The translations under genes were made by a program, and so were the position numbers. Of a stretch of DNA of 12,772 nt, positions 1-6,800 are shown in pieces. Source of the stretch: Candidatus Thalassarchaeum betae (lineage in GTDB: Archaea; Thermoplasmatota; Poseidoniia; Poseidoniales; Thalassarchaeaceae). The stretch spans positions 1-12,772 of the forward strand of contig JAKUUO010000034.1 in NCBI GenBank assembly GCA_022448665.1, read 5' to 3'. The notes beneath the pieces were generated by a model, which saw nothing but the letters and a program-made list of their open reading frames with translations, had not been told where the DNA came from and did no database searches. Numbering within the stretch: the first letter of the stretch is position 1; the number at the start of each line of letters is the position of its first letter.

Positions 1-215
1 TATTGTACATATGTCGACTCAGGCAACACTCTACGGATCACGGGCCACCAACAGACATGCCTCGCGGAGGAGTGTTTGGGTCTTCAACATGGCCGCTTAT
101 CTTGACCCTCATGGGAAAGCAATCACATTCCAAGCACTGAGGCGCTGCCTCGAGAGCGTAGGTCCGCGCGGGCTGTCGGGTGAATCAGGTGGGAGTGAGG
201 GATTAGCAAGTGCAA

Positions 216-250
216 CAACCGACAACCGACCGATGTCTATCGATGTCTAT
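216..250. repeat. Short tandem duplications
   Basis: The heptamer CAACCGA occurs twice in tandem at 216-229, and the decamer CGATGTCTAT twice in tandem at 231-250. Both are exact. They lie outside any convincing gene and look like simple slippage duplications; no function is implied. Confidence 0.7.
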
Positions 251-259
251 CGCGCACCA

Positions 260-293
260 GCCCCGGGTCCCTCAGCCCCCAAGCCCCCGGGGC
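260..293. other. GC-rich hairpin
   Basis: GCCCCGGG (260-267) pairs perfectly with CCCGGGGC (286-293) around an 18-nt C-rich loop. There is no T-run on either side, so it is not a typical archaeal or intrinsic bacterial terminator. It may be the end structure of a transcript entering from the left; this is inference. Confidence 0.4.
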
Positions 294-417
294 AACCGGC
301 GATAGGAGGGAGGTTGGTATGAGGATAGCGGCAGTCCCCCCCCTGCGCTACCTCGGCCTCGATGCGAGGATTCTTTCAAATGGAAATGGACGGGCGAGAA
401 GTGGGAACCCATTGAAT

Positions 418-582
418 GACCATTGACTCGCCCGTGACTCATAGGGTGCATGAGTGCAACCCTATGCAACGGACGGTGTTTCATTGGGTTCTGCTGAGGA
501 ACCCTATGACTCGGATATGACTCATTCATACCGATTGACTGAGGGGCGACTCATTCGCTACCCAATGAGTCGTATACGAGTC
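418..582. repeat. Array of GACTC/GAGTC pairs spaced 11 bp (left block)
   Basis: Pentamers GACTC at 425 and 436, GACTC at 508 and 519, GACTG/GACTC at 537 and 548, and GAGTC at 567 and 578 form four pairs. The start-to-start distance within every pair is exactly 11 bp. The last three pairs repeat with a period of 29-30 bp. Orientation switches from GACTC to GAGTC between 552 and 567. The pairs sit in a longer degenerate unit, roughly ACCCWATGASTC, five or six variable bases, CGAGTCA (for example 560-590; inverted copy 418-447). One helical turn between half-sites is what direct-repeat protein-binding sites often show. It is not a CRISPR: units are degenerate and there are no unique spacers of constant length. 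Function unknown. Confidence 0.7.
440..466. other. Hairpin inside the repeat block
   Basis: CATAGGGTGCA (440-450) pairs with TGCAACCCTATG (455-466) around a TGAG loop, with one bulged A. CATAGGGT/ACCCTATG is also one edge of the degenerate repeat unit (compare 501-508), so the hairpin arises from two inverted edges meeting. Role unknown. Confidence 0.5.
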
Positions 583-590
583 AGAGGGGT
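576..590 (+). repeat. 15-bp direct repeat, left copy
   Basis: ACGAGTCAGAGGGGT occurs here and again, without mismatch, at 1016-1030. The two copies bracket the AT-rich 128-aa gene. The copy belongs to the wider 31-bp unit at 560-590, which matches 1040-1070 at 24 of 31 positions. Confidence 0.8.
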
Positions 591-606
591 TTCAATGGGT
601 TGGGGA

Positions 607-993
607 TTACTTCCACCACTCTTCGGACCGATTTTCTCCTGATTCTTCTTGCTGATTGATTGTTTCGAGGAATAACATAGCCGCATCTAACAATTTTTGT
701 GCGTCGTTTCTAGAGTCAAATTTTGTAACCTCACACAACTCCATGAAGTCGCTTACAGTTTTGTCTTCACCGGATTTTCGATTGTACCAGTCAACAATCT
801 CCTGAGCGTCATTTTCACTATCCCAATTGCTGACGGGAAAATCTCGAAGAGTGACGGAATCATTCCCCTCCAAATTGGTAGACTTATTCTTGTTAAGCAC
901 TTGAATTGCAAATCCTATGGCCAAAATAACCACAAATGCGTATAAGAGAAAGGATGCCACATAGGGCGGATGGAGTAATCGGTCTTGAATCAT
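607..993 (-). CDS. Small single-helix membrane protein of unknown function
   Basis: I do not recognise this family. From the ATG at 993 it is 128 aa. An N-terminal hydrophobic helix of about 21 residues (starting near residue 13, ASFLLYAFVVILAIG) is followed by an acidic, Asn-rich soluble tail ending in EEWWK. The tail holds an internal near-duplication: DSENDAQEIVDW and DSRNDAQKLLDA. An upstream GTG at 1017 would add eight residues, but those codons lie inside the flanking repeat, so the ATG is preferred; AGAGGGG from the repeat sits a few bases upstream and could act as a ribosome site. GC is about 38-42% in two lines counted by hand, far below the pyrimidine and surface-protein genes, which suggests recent acquisition. 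The gene lies between two exact copies of a 15-bp repeat (576-590, 1016-1030). Confidence 0.55.
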   Translation of the reverse strand: MIQDRLLHPPYVASFLLYAFVVILAIGFAIQVLNKNKSTNLEGNDSVTLRDFPVSNWDSENDAQEIVDWYNRKSGEDKTVSDFMELCEVTKFDSRNDAQKLLDAAMLFLETINQQEESGENRSEEWWK

Positions 994-999
994 AGGGGG

Positions 1000-1029
1000 C
1001 CCCTCTGAGTCACCCACGAGTCAGAGGGG
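1000..1029. other. Hairpin formed by inverted repeat cores
   Basis: CCCCTCTGA (1000-1008) pairs perfectly with TCAGAGGGG (1021-1029) around a 12-nt loop. It contains the GAGTC pair at 1007 and 1018, again 11 bp apart. It overlaps the 5' end of the small minus-strand gene, so it could influence that gene's expression. Confidence 0.6.
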
Positions 1030-1030
1030 T
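1016..1030 (+). repeat. 15-bp direct repeat, right copy
   Basis: This is the exact second copy of ACGAGTCAGAGGGGT (first at 576-590). It also forms the right arm of the hairpin at 1000-1029. Its position just upstream of the small minus-strand gene means it may contribute to that gene's promoter or ribosome site, or mark an insertion boundary. Confidence 0.8.
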
Positions 1031-1039
1031 ACCTCCCTA

Positions 1040-1078
1040 ACCCATTGAGTCACATACGCTTCAGAGGGTACCCTCTGA
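1040..1078. repeat. Degenerate 31-bp repeat copy ending in a perfect 18-bp palindrome
   Basis: Positions 1040-1070 match 560-590 at 24 of 31 bases, including ACCC, TGAGTC, ATACG and TCAGAGGG. The end of this copy runs into its own inverted core to give the perfect palindrome TCAGAGGGTACCCTCTGA (1061-1078). The second GAGTC of this copy (at 1058) has decayed. Confidence 0.65.
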
Positions 1079-1087
1079 TTCGGTTTG

Positions 1088-1133
1088 GACCCTCGTGAGC
1101 CCGGAAGCTCAGGGGTTTAGATCCACGAGGGTC
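1088..1133. terminator. Nested inverted repeat, possible transcript end of the pyrBI side
   Basis: GACCCTCGTG (1088-1097) pairs perfectly with CACGAGGGTC (1124-1133); inside, GAGC (1097-1100) pairs with GCTC (1107-1110). The outer stem overlaps the stop codon of the 71-aa frame, at the downstream end of the minus-strand pyrB-pyrI series. No T-run follows, so calling it a terminator is inference; it could equally belong to the neighbouring repeat landscape. Confidence 0.3.
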
Positions 1134-1347
1134 AGGTCATGGGATGCACTAGGTTTAGCAAGAATAGCGCAATTGGCCAGAGAACGTGACCCACGGTGGT
1201 CTGTTGGAAGGATATCCCGAAGAACAACCACCCCTCAAGCAATGCCGACGTTACGACAAGTCCGATTATCGCTATGATGGATATCATGGCGCCACGCAAT
1301 ACGCGGAAGCCCAATCCTTTGATGGGTTTGTCAATGGAGTCGTCCAC
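1132..1347 (-). CDS. Possible small two-helix membrane protein
   Basis: Family not recognised. The frame begins with GTG at 1347 and encodes 71 aa with two hydrophobic stretches, about residues 19-36 (GAMISIIAIIGLVVTSAL) and 53-67 (GHVLWPIALFLLNLV), after a short charged N-terminus. It starts 37 bp downstream of the pyrI stop on the same strand, so it may be cotranscribed with pyrBI. An internal ATG at residue 21 is an alternative start but would cut into the first helix. GC is intermediate (about 50% in one line counted). The membrane pattern supports a real protein; the small size and non-ATG start keep confidence low. Confidence 0.42.
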   Translation of the reverse strand: MDDSIDKPIKGLGFRVLRGAMISIIAIIGLVVTSALLEGWLFFGISFQQTTVGHVLWPIALFLLNLVHPMT

Positions 1348-1384
1348 ATGAGACCCAGAGCGTATCTCTCTTGAACGGTGCGTT

Positions 1385-1852
1385 TCAGAGGATGTTCTCG
1401 ACTATCTCGTCCATGTCCTGCCCGCGCCCGCAGTAGGAACAGCGGATCTCGAGGGGGTCGACGTTGGCGACGCGCAGCTTGTGAGGCAGCGGTTCATGGG
1501 AGTTCTGCGTGATGCAGTTCCAGAACGAGCAGCGGGCGATGTTGACTAGCTCTTCACCTAGGTCGGCCTGCATTTTCTCGGCGACGCTGTAGTTGCGGAT
1601 GATGGAGATACTGGCCGCTGGAGCGATGAGCGCGAGCCTGTCGAGCTCCTCCTGGCTGAGTTCGCGGTCCTCGATCTTCAGTACGTCCTTGCGCCCCAGT
1701 TTGGCGCTGGGCACGTTCATCACAAGTGAGATGGGATTGGAGCGCCCGATGTCCAGCCTGAGCATGCGCAGGACCTGAATTGCGCGACCAGCGGGTATGT
1801 GGTCGACTACCGTGCCGTTGCAGATCGCGGTAACACGCCTCATCTCGCTCAT
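1385..1852 (-). CDS. pyrI: Aspartate carbamoyltransferase regulatory chain
   Basis: This is the allosteric partner of PyrB in pyrimidine synthesis: it binds effector nucleotides through its N-terminal domain and holds catalytic trimers together through a C-terminal zinc domain. From the ATG at 1852 it is 155 aa, the normal family length. The N-terminal ACT-like nucleotide domain shows ICNGTVVDHIPAGRA and NVPSAKLGRKDVLKIE. The zinc site is complete: C-x4-C in CSFWNC and C-x2-C in CSYCG near the C-terminus. The open frame extends 14 codons further upstream, but those overlap pyrB and lack family similarity. Its ATG shares one base with the pyrB TGA (TGATG), and AGGTGA at 1862-1857 lies four bases before it, so translation is coupled to pyrB. 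Confidence 0.97.
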   Translation of the reverse strand: MSEMRRVTAICNGTVVDHIPAGRAIQVLRMLRLDIGRSNPISLVMNVPSAKLGRKDVLKIEDRELSQEELDRLALIAPAASISIIRNYSVAEKMQADLGEELVNIARCSFWNCITQNSHEPLPHKLRVANVDPLEIRCSYCGRGQDMDEIVENIL

Positions 1853-2781
1853 CACTTCACCTTCTTGGGAACCTTGACTCCGAGGCAGTCGCACAGCAGG
1901 GCCATCCTCGCGACGACTCCGTTGAACGCCTGCTGGAAGTACCTAGCGTGGTGGGTCGAGTCGACGCTCGGGTGGATCTCGTTGACTCGGGGCAGCGGGT
2001 GCATGATGATCATGCTCTCCTTGGCGCCGGCTAGGTCGGAAACCTTCAGCATGTAGACGCCGGCCACCTTGGAGTACTCGTCCTCGTCGGGGAACCGCTC
2101 CTTCTGGATGCGAGTCATGTAGATGACATCGGCATCGGCGATGGTGCCGGCGAGGTCAGCGGTCTCTGTGACTTCCGCTCCGCCCGCAGTCAGGTCGGAG
2201 ACTATCTCGGAGGGCATGCGCAGCGAGTCGGGCGATACCAGAGTCAGAGTCGCGCCGAAGCGCACTAGGGCGTGCGACAGGCTGTGAGCCGTGCGCCCGT
2301 AGCGCAGATCGCCCACCAGAACGACGTTTAGCCCCTCGAGTGTGTGGTGCGCCTCTCGGATGGTGAACAGGTCGAGCAGGGTCTGGGTGGGATGGTTTCC
2401 TGCTCCGTCGCCTGCGTTCAATACTGGGAGTCCAATGGAGTCGGCGCTGTACTGGGCCGCGCCTTGGCGCGGGTGGCGAATAGCGACCACGTCAGCGTAG
2501 CCGGCGACCATCTGCATCGTGTCGTACAGTGTCTCTCCCTTGGCCACCGACGAGCCGGCGGAGCTGAAGTTCAGCACCGAGCCGCCAAGCCTCTTCATCG
2601 CGGACTCGAAGGACATGCGGGTCCTAGTGGAGTTCTCGAAGAACATGTTGGCGAGGACCTTGCCCTCGAGCAGAGGGAGGTAAATCTCGCCCTTGGCGAC
2701 GGGAAGGAGACGCTCGGCGTTGTCGAGGAGATTGGTAATCTCCTTGTTCGTCAGATCGTCCATCGTGATGAGGTCGCCCAT
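1852..2781 (-). CDS. pyrB: Aspartate carbamoyltransferase catalytic chain
   Basis: This enzyme joins carbamoyl phosphate and L-aspartate to N-carbamoyl-aspartate, the committed step of pyrimidine synthesis, in the cytoplasm. The 309-aa length is typical. Catalytic landmarks are all visible: the carbamoyl-phosphate loop STRTR (residues 51-55), the mobile loop SSVAKGET around K81, the IRHP arginine, GNHPTQTLLDL, the DLRYGRTAHS arginine, MTRIQKERF, and the MHPLPRVNEI loop near the C-terminus. The start MGDLITMDDLT fits the family N-terminus, and GAGG lies about seven bases upstream. It forms a coupled operon with pyrI, so the enzyme is probably the allosteric dodecamer with two catalytic trimers and three regulatory dimers. 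Confidence 0.98.
   Translation of the reverse strand: MGDLITMDDLTNKEITNLLDNAERLLPVAKGEIYLPLLEGKVLANMFFENSTRTRMSFESAMKRLGGSVLNFSSAGSSVAKGETLYDTMQMVAGYADVVAIRHPRQGAAQYSADSIGLPVLNAGDGAGNHPTQTLLDLFTIREAHHTLEGLNVVLVGDLRYGRTAHSLSHALVRFGATLTLVSPDSLRMPSEIVSDLTAGGAEVTETADLAGTIADADVIYMTRIQKERFPDEDEYSKVAGVYMLKVSDLAGAKESMIIMHPLPRVNEIHPSVDSTHHARYFQQAFNGVVARMALLCDCLGVKVPKKVK
1857..1862 (-). promoter_or_regulatory. Ribosome binding site of pyrI
   Basis: AGGTGA on the minus strand lies four bases upstream of the ATG at 1852 and inside the end of pyrB. It decides the pyrI start against the longer open frame and has the same type and spacing as the sites before the large surface protein and the lipoprotein gene. 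Confidence 0.75.
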
Positions 2782-2895
2782 CGCTTTTCCTCAGCGAAGC
2801 CGGGAGCGTGCCGGTTATGTGTCTTACTGTGGACCCTATGGGCCCTTTGACACGATACCGTCGGCTTGATGTGGGATTATTATCCCCCGCGACTG
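2782..2895. promoter_or_regulatory. Divergent intergenic region between pyrB and the sugar kinase
   Basis: This 114-bp gap must hold the promoters of both divergent transcripts. It contains an inverted repeat with an AT core, GGGAT-TATT-ATCCC (2873-2886), and an ACCCTATGGGCCCT block (2833-2846) that includes a GGGCCC palindrome. I could not place TATA boxes with confidence. The kinase ATG has no Shine-Dalgarno motif ahead of it, so that transcript may be leaderless. Confidence 0.4.
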
Positions 2896-3870
2896 ATGAT
2901 AATCAGCCGGACCCCTGTCCGAGTCTCCTTCTGCGGCGGTGGAACCGACGTCGATTCGTTCGCCTCATCCGAGCCAAATGGGGGCATGGTGACCTCTTTG
3001 GCTCTCAACAGGCACATCCACGTCACCGTCAATCGGCGTTTCGACGACAAGGTCCGCGTGTCCTACTCCTCGATGGAGACCGTCGATGACTTCGAGGACC
3101 TGAATCACGAACTCGTTCGCGAGGCCATGCGGCTCACTGGAGTGACTTCAGGCGTAGAGATCACTACCATCGCCGACATTCCCTCTCGAGGCACTGGCCT
3201 CGGTTCCTCCTCAGCAGTCACCGTAGGGCTGCTCAACGCCCTTCACAGGTTTGCTGGGCGTGAGGTCTCAGCCGAGCAATTGGCCGAAGAGGCCTGCCAG
3301 ATCGAGATCGATGTGCTCGGACAGCCGATCGGCAGGCAGGACCAGTACGCCGCTGCTTTCGGCGGCGTCAACTCGATTCGGTTCGGAGCAGACGGGGTCG
3401 AGATCGAGCCGCTGAGACTCTCGGCATATACCGTGAAGCGGCTCGGCGAGGAGCTGACGCTCGTCTTCACGGGGCTGTCGCGCAGCGCCAGCGAGGTCCT
3501 GAGCGAGGCGCCGGACGACCCTGCCGACAAACTCGACCGGCTGCGCGCCATCCGTGTCCAAGCCGACGAGGCCAGGGAAACTCTGGAATCGGGCGATCTC
3601 GCGGGCCTCGGAAACCTGCTCAGCAATGCTTGGGAGGCCAAGCGGGGGATCTCTGCCGGCGTCAGCGGGGACGATATCGACGCTCTGCACACGCGCATCA
3701 TGAGTATGGGCGCTACCGGTGCTAAGCTGCTCGGAGCCGGTGGTGGCGGATTCTTCCTGGTTCACGGTGAAGCCAGTCTGCGTGCGCGACTCGCCGAGTT
3801 GGGGCCTGAGCACAGGATCATCCCACTGGGAATCGACCATGTCGGCTCGACGATCATACACGAAGACTGA
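2896..3870 (+). CDS. GHMP-family sugar kinase, heptose-7-phosphate kinase-like
   Basis: The predicted role is ATP-dependent phosphorylation of a sugar or sugar phosphate, most like HddA-type D-glycero-alpha-D-manno-heptose 7-phosphate kinases that feed nucleotide-sugar synthesis. From the ATG at 2896 it is 324 aa. N-terminal MIISRTPVRVSFCGGGTD is the family signature (GGGTD at 14-18), the ATP loop PSRGTGLGSSSA lies at 96-107, GQPIGRQDQYAAAFGG follows, and the C-terminal glycine motif GATGAKLLGAGGGGFFL lies at 272-288. The frame extends ten codons upstream (MMWDYYPPRL), but these precede the conserved start and are left out. No heptose isomerase or nucleotidyltransferase lies in the window, so the substrate is uncertain. 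The stop overlaps the ribosome site of the next gene, pointing to an operon and perhaps a role in glycosylating the surface proteins downstream. Confidence 0.92.
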   Translation: MIISRTPVRVSFCGGGTDVDSFASSEPNGGMVTSLALNRHIHVTVNRRFDDKVRVSYSSMETVDDFEDLNHELVREAMRLTGVTSGVEITTIADIPSRGTGLGSSSAVTVGLLNALHRFAGREVSAEQLAEEACQIEIDVLGQPIGRQDQYAAAFGGVNSIRFGADGVEIEPLRLSAYTVKRLGEELTLVFTGLSRSASEVLSEAPDDPADKLDRLRAIRVQADEARETLESGDLAGLGNLLSNAWEAKRGISAGVSGDDIDALHTRIMSMGATGAKLLGAGGGGFFLVHGEASLRARLAELGPEHRIIPLGIDHVGSTIIHED

Positions 3871-3875
3871 GGTGA
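3869..3875 (+). promoter_or_regulatory. Shine-Dalgarno embedded in the kinase stop codon
   Basis: GAGGTGA begins inside the TGA stop of the sugar kinase (3868-3870) and ends four bases before the ATG at 3880. It matches seven bases of the GGAGGTGAT consensus. The arrangement implies translational coupling of kinase and surface protein. Confidence 0.8.
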
Positions 3876-3879
3876 GGCA

Positions 3880-6800
3880 ATGGGTTCTCGCGCTTCAGCA
3901 CTGACTCTGTCGCTCCTGATGCTGTTCGGCACGCTCGTCGCCCCGGCACTCGCAGACGGCGGTCAGCCGGAGACCGGCGAGCGCGACCACCCGCCAGAGG
4001 AAGGCAGTGCGAGCGTAATCGACCTGCTCGTCATTTACCCGATGCCAGAGCCGGGAGAAGCTCACATCGATGACCTTTCCAGCGACTACGGCGAGACAAC
4101 CGTAGACGGCTATCTGGACAAGGTGTTCGAGCAAGTCAACGCGAACTATGCGAGGAGCGGAATCGGGGCCGAGTTCAATCCTCTGCCTTCGATACAGGTT
4201 AACTTCTCTCATTTGGATGAGGACTGGAAAGCGCGACTCAGCAGTGCGATGATGAACCCGCACATCAGCATCCATCAGGACTACATCGAGGAACTCAACA
4301 TCATCAGAAACTCTACCTATGCAGATGTTATTGTTTACTGGAGGCAGAACGGAGACGGGGGGCCGGGTGCATCCGGAGCCTCCACAATACCCGCCGAAGA
4401 AGACGAGGCGTATATCCAGATTACTCATTGGGCGATGACCCCCCGCACCACCTCACACGAGATCGGCCACCTATTGGGAGGTGAGCATCACGTGGCCACT
4501 CAGACGATCACTAACGTCTCGGTTGATGGAGGCGAGTTTCAGGAATATGACGTCCGTACCCTGATGACCAGCAATCCTCCGTACTTAGGCTATCCAACTA
4601 TCAGGCTCTGGGCTTTCTCGGATGCGAACGCGACTGTCAACGGCACCCTTCCCTGCGGCTATGGAATAGAACCAGGCAATTGCACCTTCGCCGAGGAATC
4701 TCCCATTGGCAACGCCAGCCGCAGCAATGCCGACCTCATGCGAGTACGTGCTCCAATAATGGCCGATTTCCGCACGCAGCTGAATGCGTTCGGAGAATTC
4801 GCCGCCGCCGTCTCAGATCTGCACGAACAGTGGCTGATTAACGGCTCCCAGGTCGCAATAGCATACAACGGTAGCATAGTCTTCCAAGGCGCTTATGGCA
4901 TGGCTGACGAGGAGTCGGGGACCCCCATCAACGAATCATCGAGATTCAGGATAGCGAGCCTCTCTAAGGCGATAACATCGGCAGCGATATTCACACTGAA
5001 CAGAAGCAACGCCATCTCACTCGAAGACAGGATGGTGGATCTGATCCCGCACTTACTGCCAGAGACAATAGAGGGCTGCGCCTACCCAACTCACTCAAAC
5101 GGGTACTCGATAGGCGACATCACAGTCTACGATCTGTTACATCACAGAGGAGGTTGGAACAGAGATGTATCCGGAGACCCGACGTACTATCACTGGAACA
5201 CCTGGGAGGGCACCAGCAACCCCTGCATCGACTCCGACGGACTTGTGACTGACTACGATGGCGGCAACCTGGCCCCGATTCCAATGGAGAAGGTGGTCGA
5301 GGAGTGGTTGCGAACTCCCCTCGACTTCGAGCCGGGGGGGCAGCGAGAATATTCCAATATCGGCTACCAGATACTGGGACAGATAATCGAAACAGTGAGT
5401 GGGACGAGTTACGAGAATTACACACAGCAGAACGTCCTCGCCCCGATGGGGATAACAAACATGGAAATCGGCAGGACGATACCGGAAGAGCGCGCGCAGG
5501 ACGAGGTCAGGTACTACGACTACCAGGAAGACACCTCTCCATGCGCCTTCCCCTCGGGACAGGATGCAGATGGCGACCCCATATTCCCCTACGCACCCGA
5601 CCCCTATTGCGGGGCCTTCGTCGTTGAGGAGAAGGACAGCGGCGGCGGATGGATCGCGACCGCCAGTGACTACGCTCTGTTCCTCGCTCACATAGATGGA
5701 ACTCTCGAAACCGGCGAATTCAACGGCTCCTTCGAATACTTCATCGATTCGCCGGAGACCTCTTCGAGCAGCTATGGAAGTGGTATTTTCTTCAACTCTT
5801 ACGATGTCGACGAGTGGACTCACACCGGATCATTCTCAGGAACCTCGACGTGGTTCAAGCGGGACACGACCGACTCGGGGGGGTCAGTCATCGTGGTCAT
5901 GTTCTCTAACACGAAACCCTCCCCCTATTCAACATGGAACAACCATCGCAAATCCACACTGACTAGCGCGATGCTCGCAGTGGACTACAGCCAAGCCGTC
6001 CCCCTTGACTCCGAAGAGGAAGGCAATGCGAGTTTTCCTGTAACAATCGATGGTCTTTTTGATGATTGGGAGTCAATCCCGGTTGTGTATGCCGACCCTG
6101 CCGGTGATGGAACCGATGAAGATTTCAGTATGCTGAAAATTGCTAATGACAACGATTTCATGTTCTTTTCCATTGAGTTTCATGACGGGGAGCACTTGAT
6201 GCAAAACTGGAACGATATCCATCTTTATTTGGATACGGATGCAGAGGTGAACACGGGTTTGCCAGTTCATGGTATTGGAGCCGAACTGGACTGGTGTTTT
6301 GGCTGCCGAAGCGGGTATTATTACATCATGGATGGGATCATTGAAATATCTCAAAATGACTTAACCTTGAGGATTGCACCCACCATTACTGGTGAAAGAT
6401 TTGAAATTGCCATCAGCCGTTCAAGCGCTATTTTAACAATGGATGGGACCCAAGAACCAACAACCATCAAGATTGTCTTACAGGGAGGCGGAGAGGCTCC
6501 TGACATTCTGCCTGATGAACCGGGAGGGATTGAATATGAGTTCGACTCTACACCGGTGCCATCACCGGAAATCATTACACTTGAAAAAAATGAAATGGAG
6601 CATCTAAGAATTCTATCCTACAATGTTCGGCAAAATGGATTGTTTGACTCCGGACGTCAAGCAAGATTTGAGCGGATCATCAAAGCTTTGGAACCAGATA
6701 TCATGGGATTCCAGGAGGCGTATGATGACAACGATACGAATGATGTCAACGATATAGAAGCGCTATTCGAGGATTGGTTTCCGGAAGTGAACTGGCACGT

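Larger units (their letters stand above)
1..417. other. Non-coding stretch with no convincing gene
   Basis: I see no supportable gene here. The open frame on the plus strand (11-322) has no recognisable domain, is rich in Arg, Ser, Gly and Pro as expected of random GC-rich DNA, and runs through a tandem repeat and a hairpin. The minus-strand frame across 272-529 is similarly low in information. Structured elements inside the stretch are a doubled heptamer (216-229), a doubled decamer (231-250) and a GC-rich hairpin (260-293), listed separately. It could be the downstream region of a gene lying left of the window. Confidence 0.5.

Noticed and set aside
11..322. 103-aa plus-strand open frame
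   Set aside because: No domain or membrane pattern, low-complexity Arg/Ser/Gly/Pro content, and it crosses a slippage repeat and a hairpin. Looks like chance openness in GC-rich DNA.
418..582. CRISPR array
   Set aside because: Units are degenerate, the conserved part is split into pentamers 11 bp apart, orientation flips, and there are no unique spacers of constant length or cas genes.
1097..1145. tRNA-like look (AAGCTCAGGGGTTTAGATC resembles a D-arm)
   Set aside because: The D-stem has a mismatch, no acceptable anticodon arm follows, and there is no T-arm with a GTTCRAATC-type loop or closing acceptor stem.
5137..5823. 228-aa minus-strand frame opposite the giant gene
   Set aside because: Antisense shadow of a GC-rich gene whose plus frame has a full catalytic domain. 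The same applies to the minus frames at 3268-3861 and 11020-11769.
4837..5960. Antibiotic-resistance beta-lactamase
   Set aside because: The SxxK/YxN/HTG set also marks peptidases and esterases of this fold, and the domain is embedded in a large archaeal surface protein. Drug resistance is not supported.
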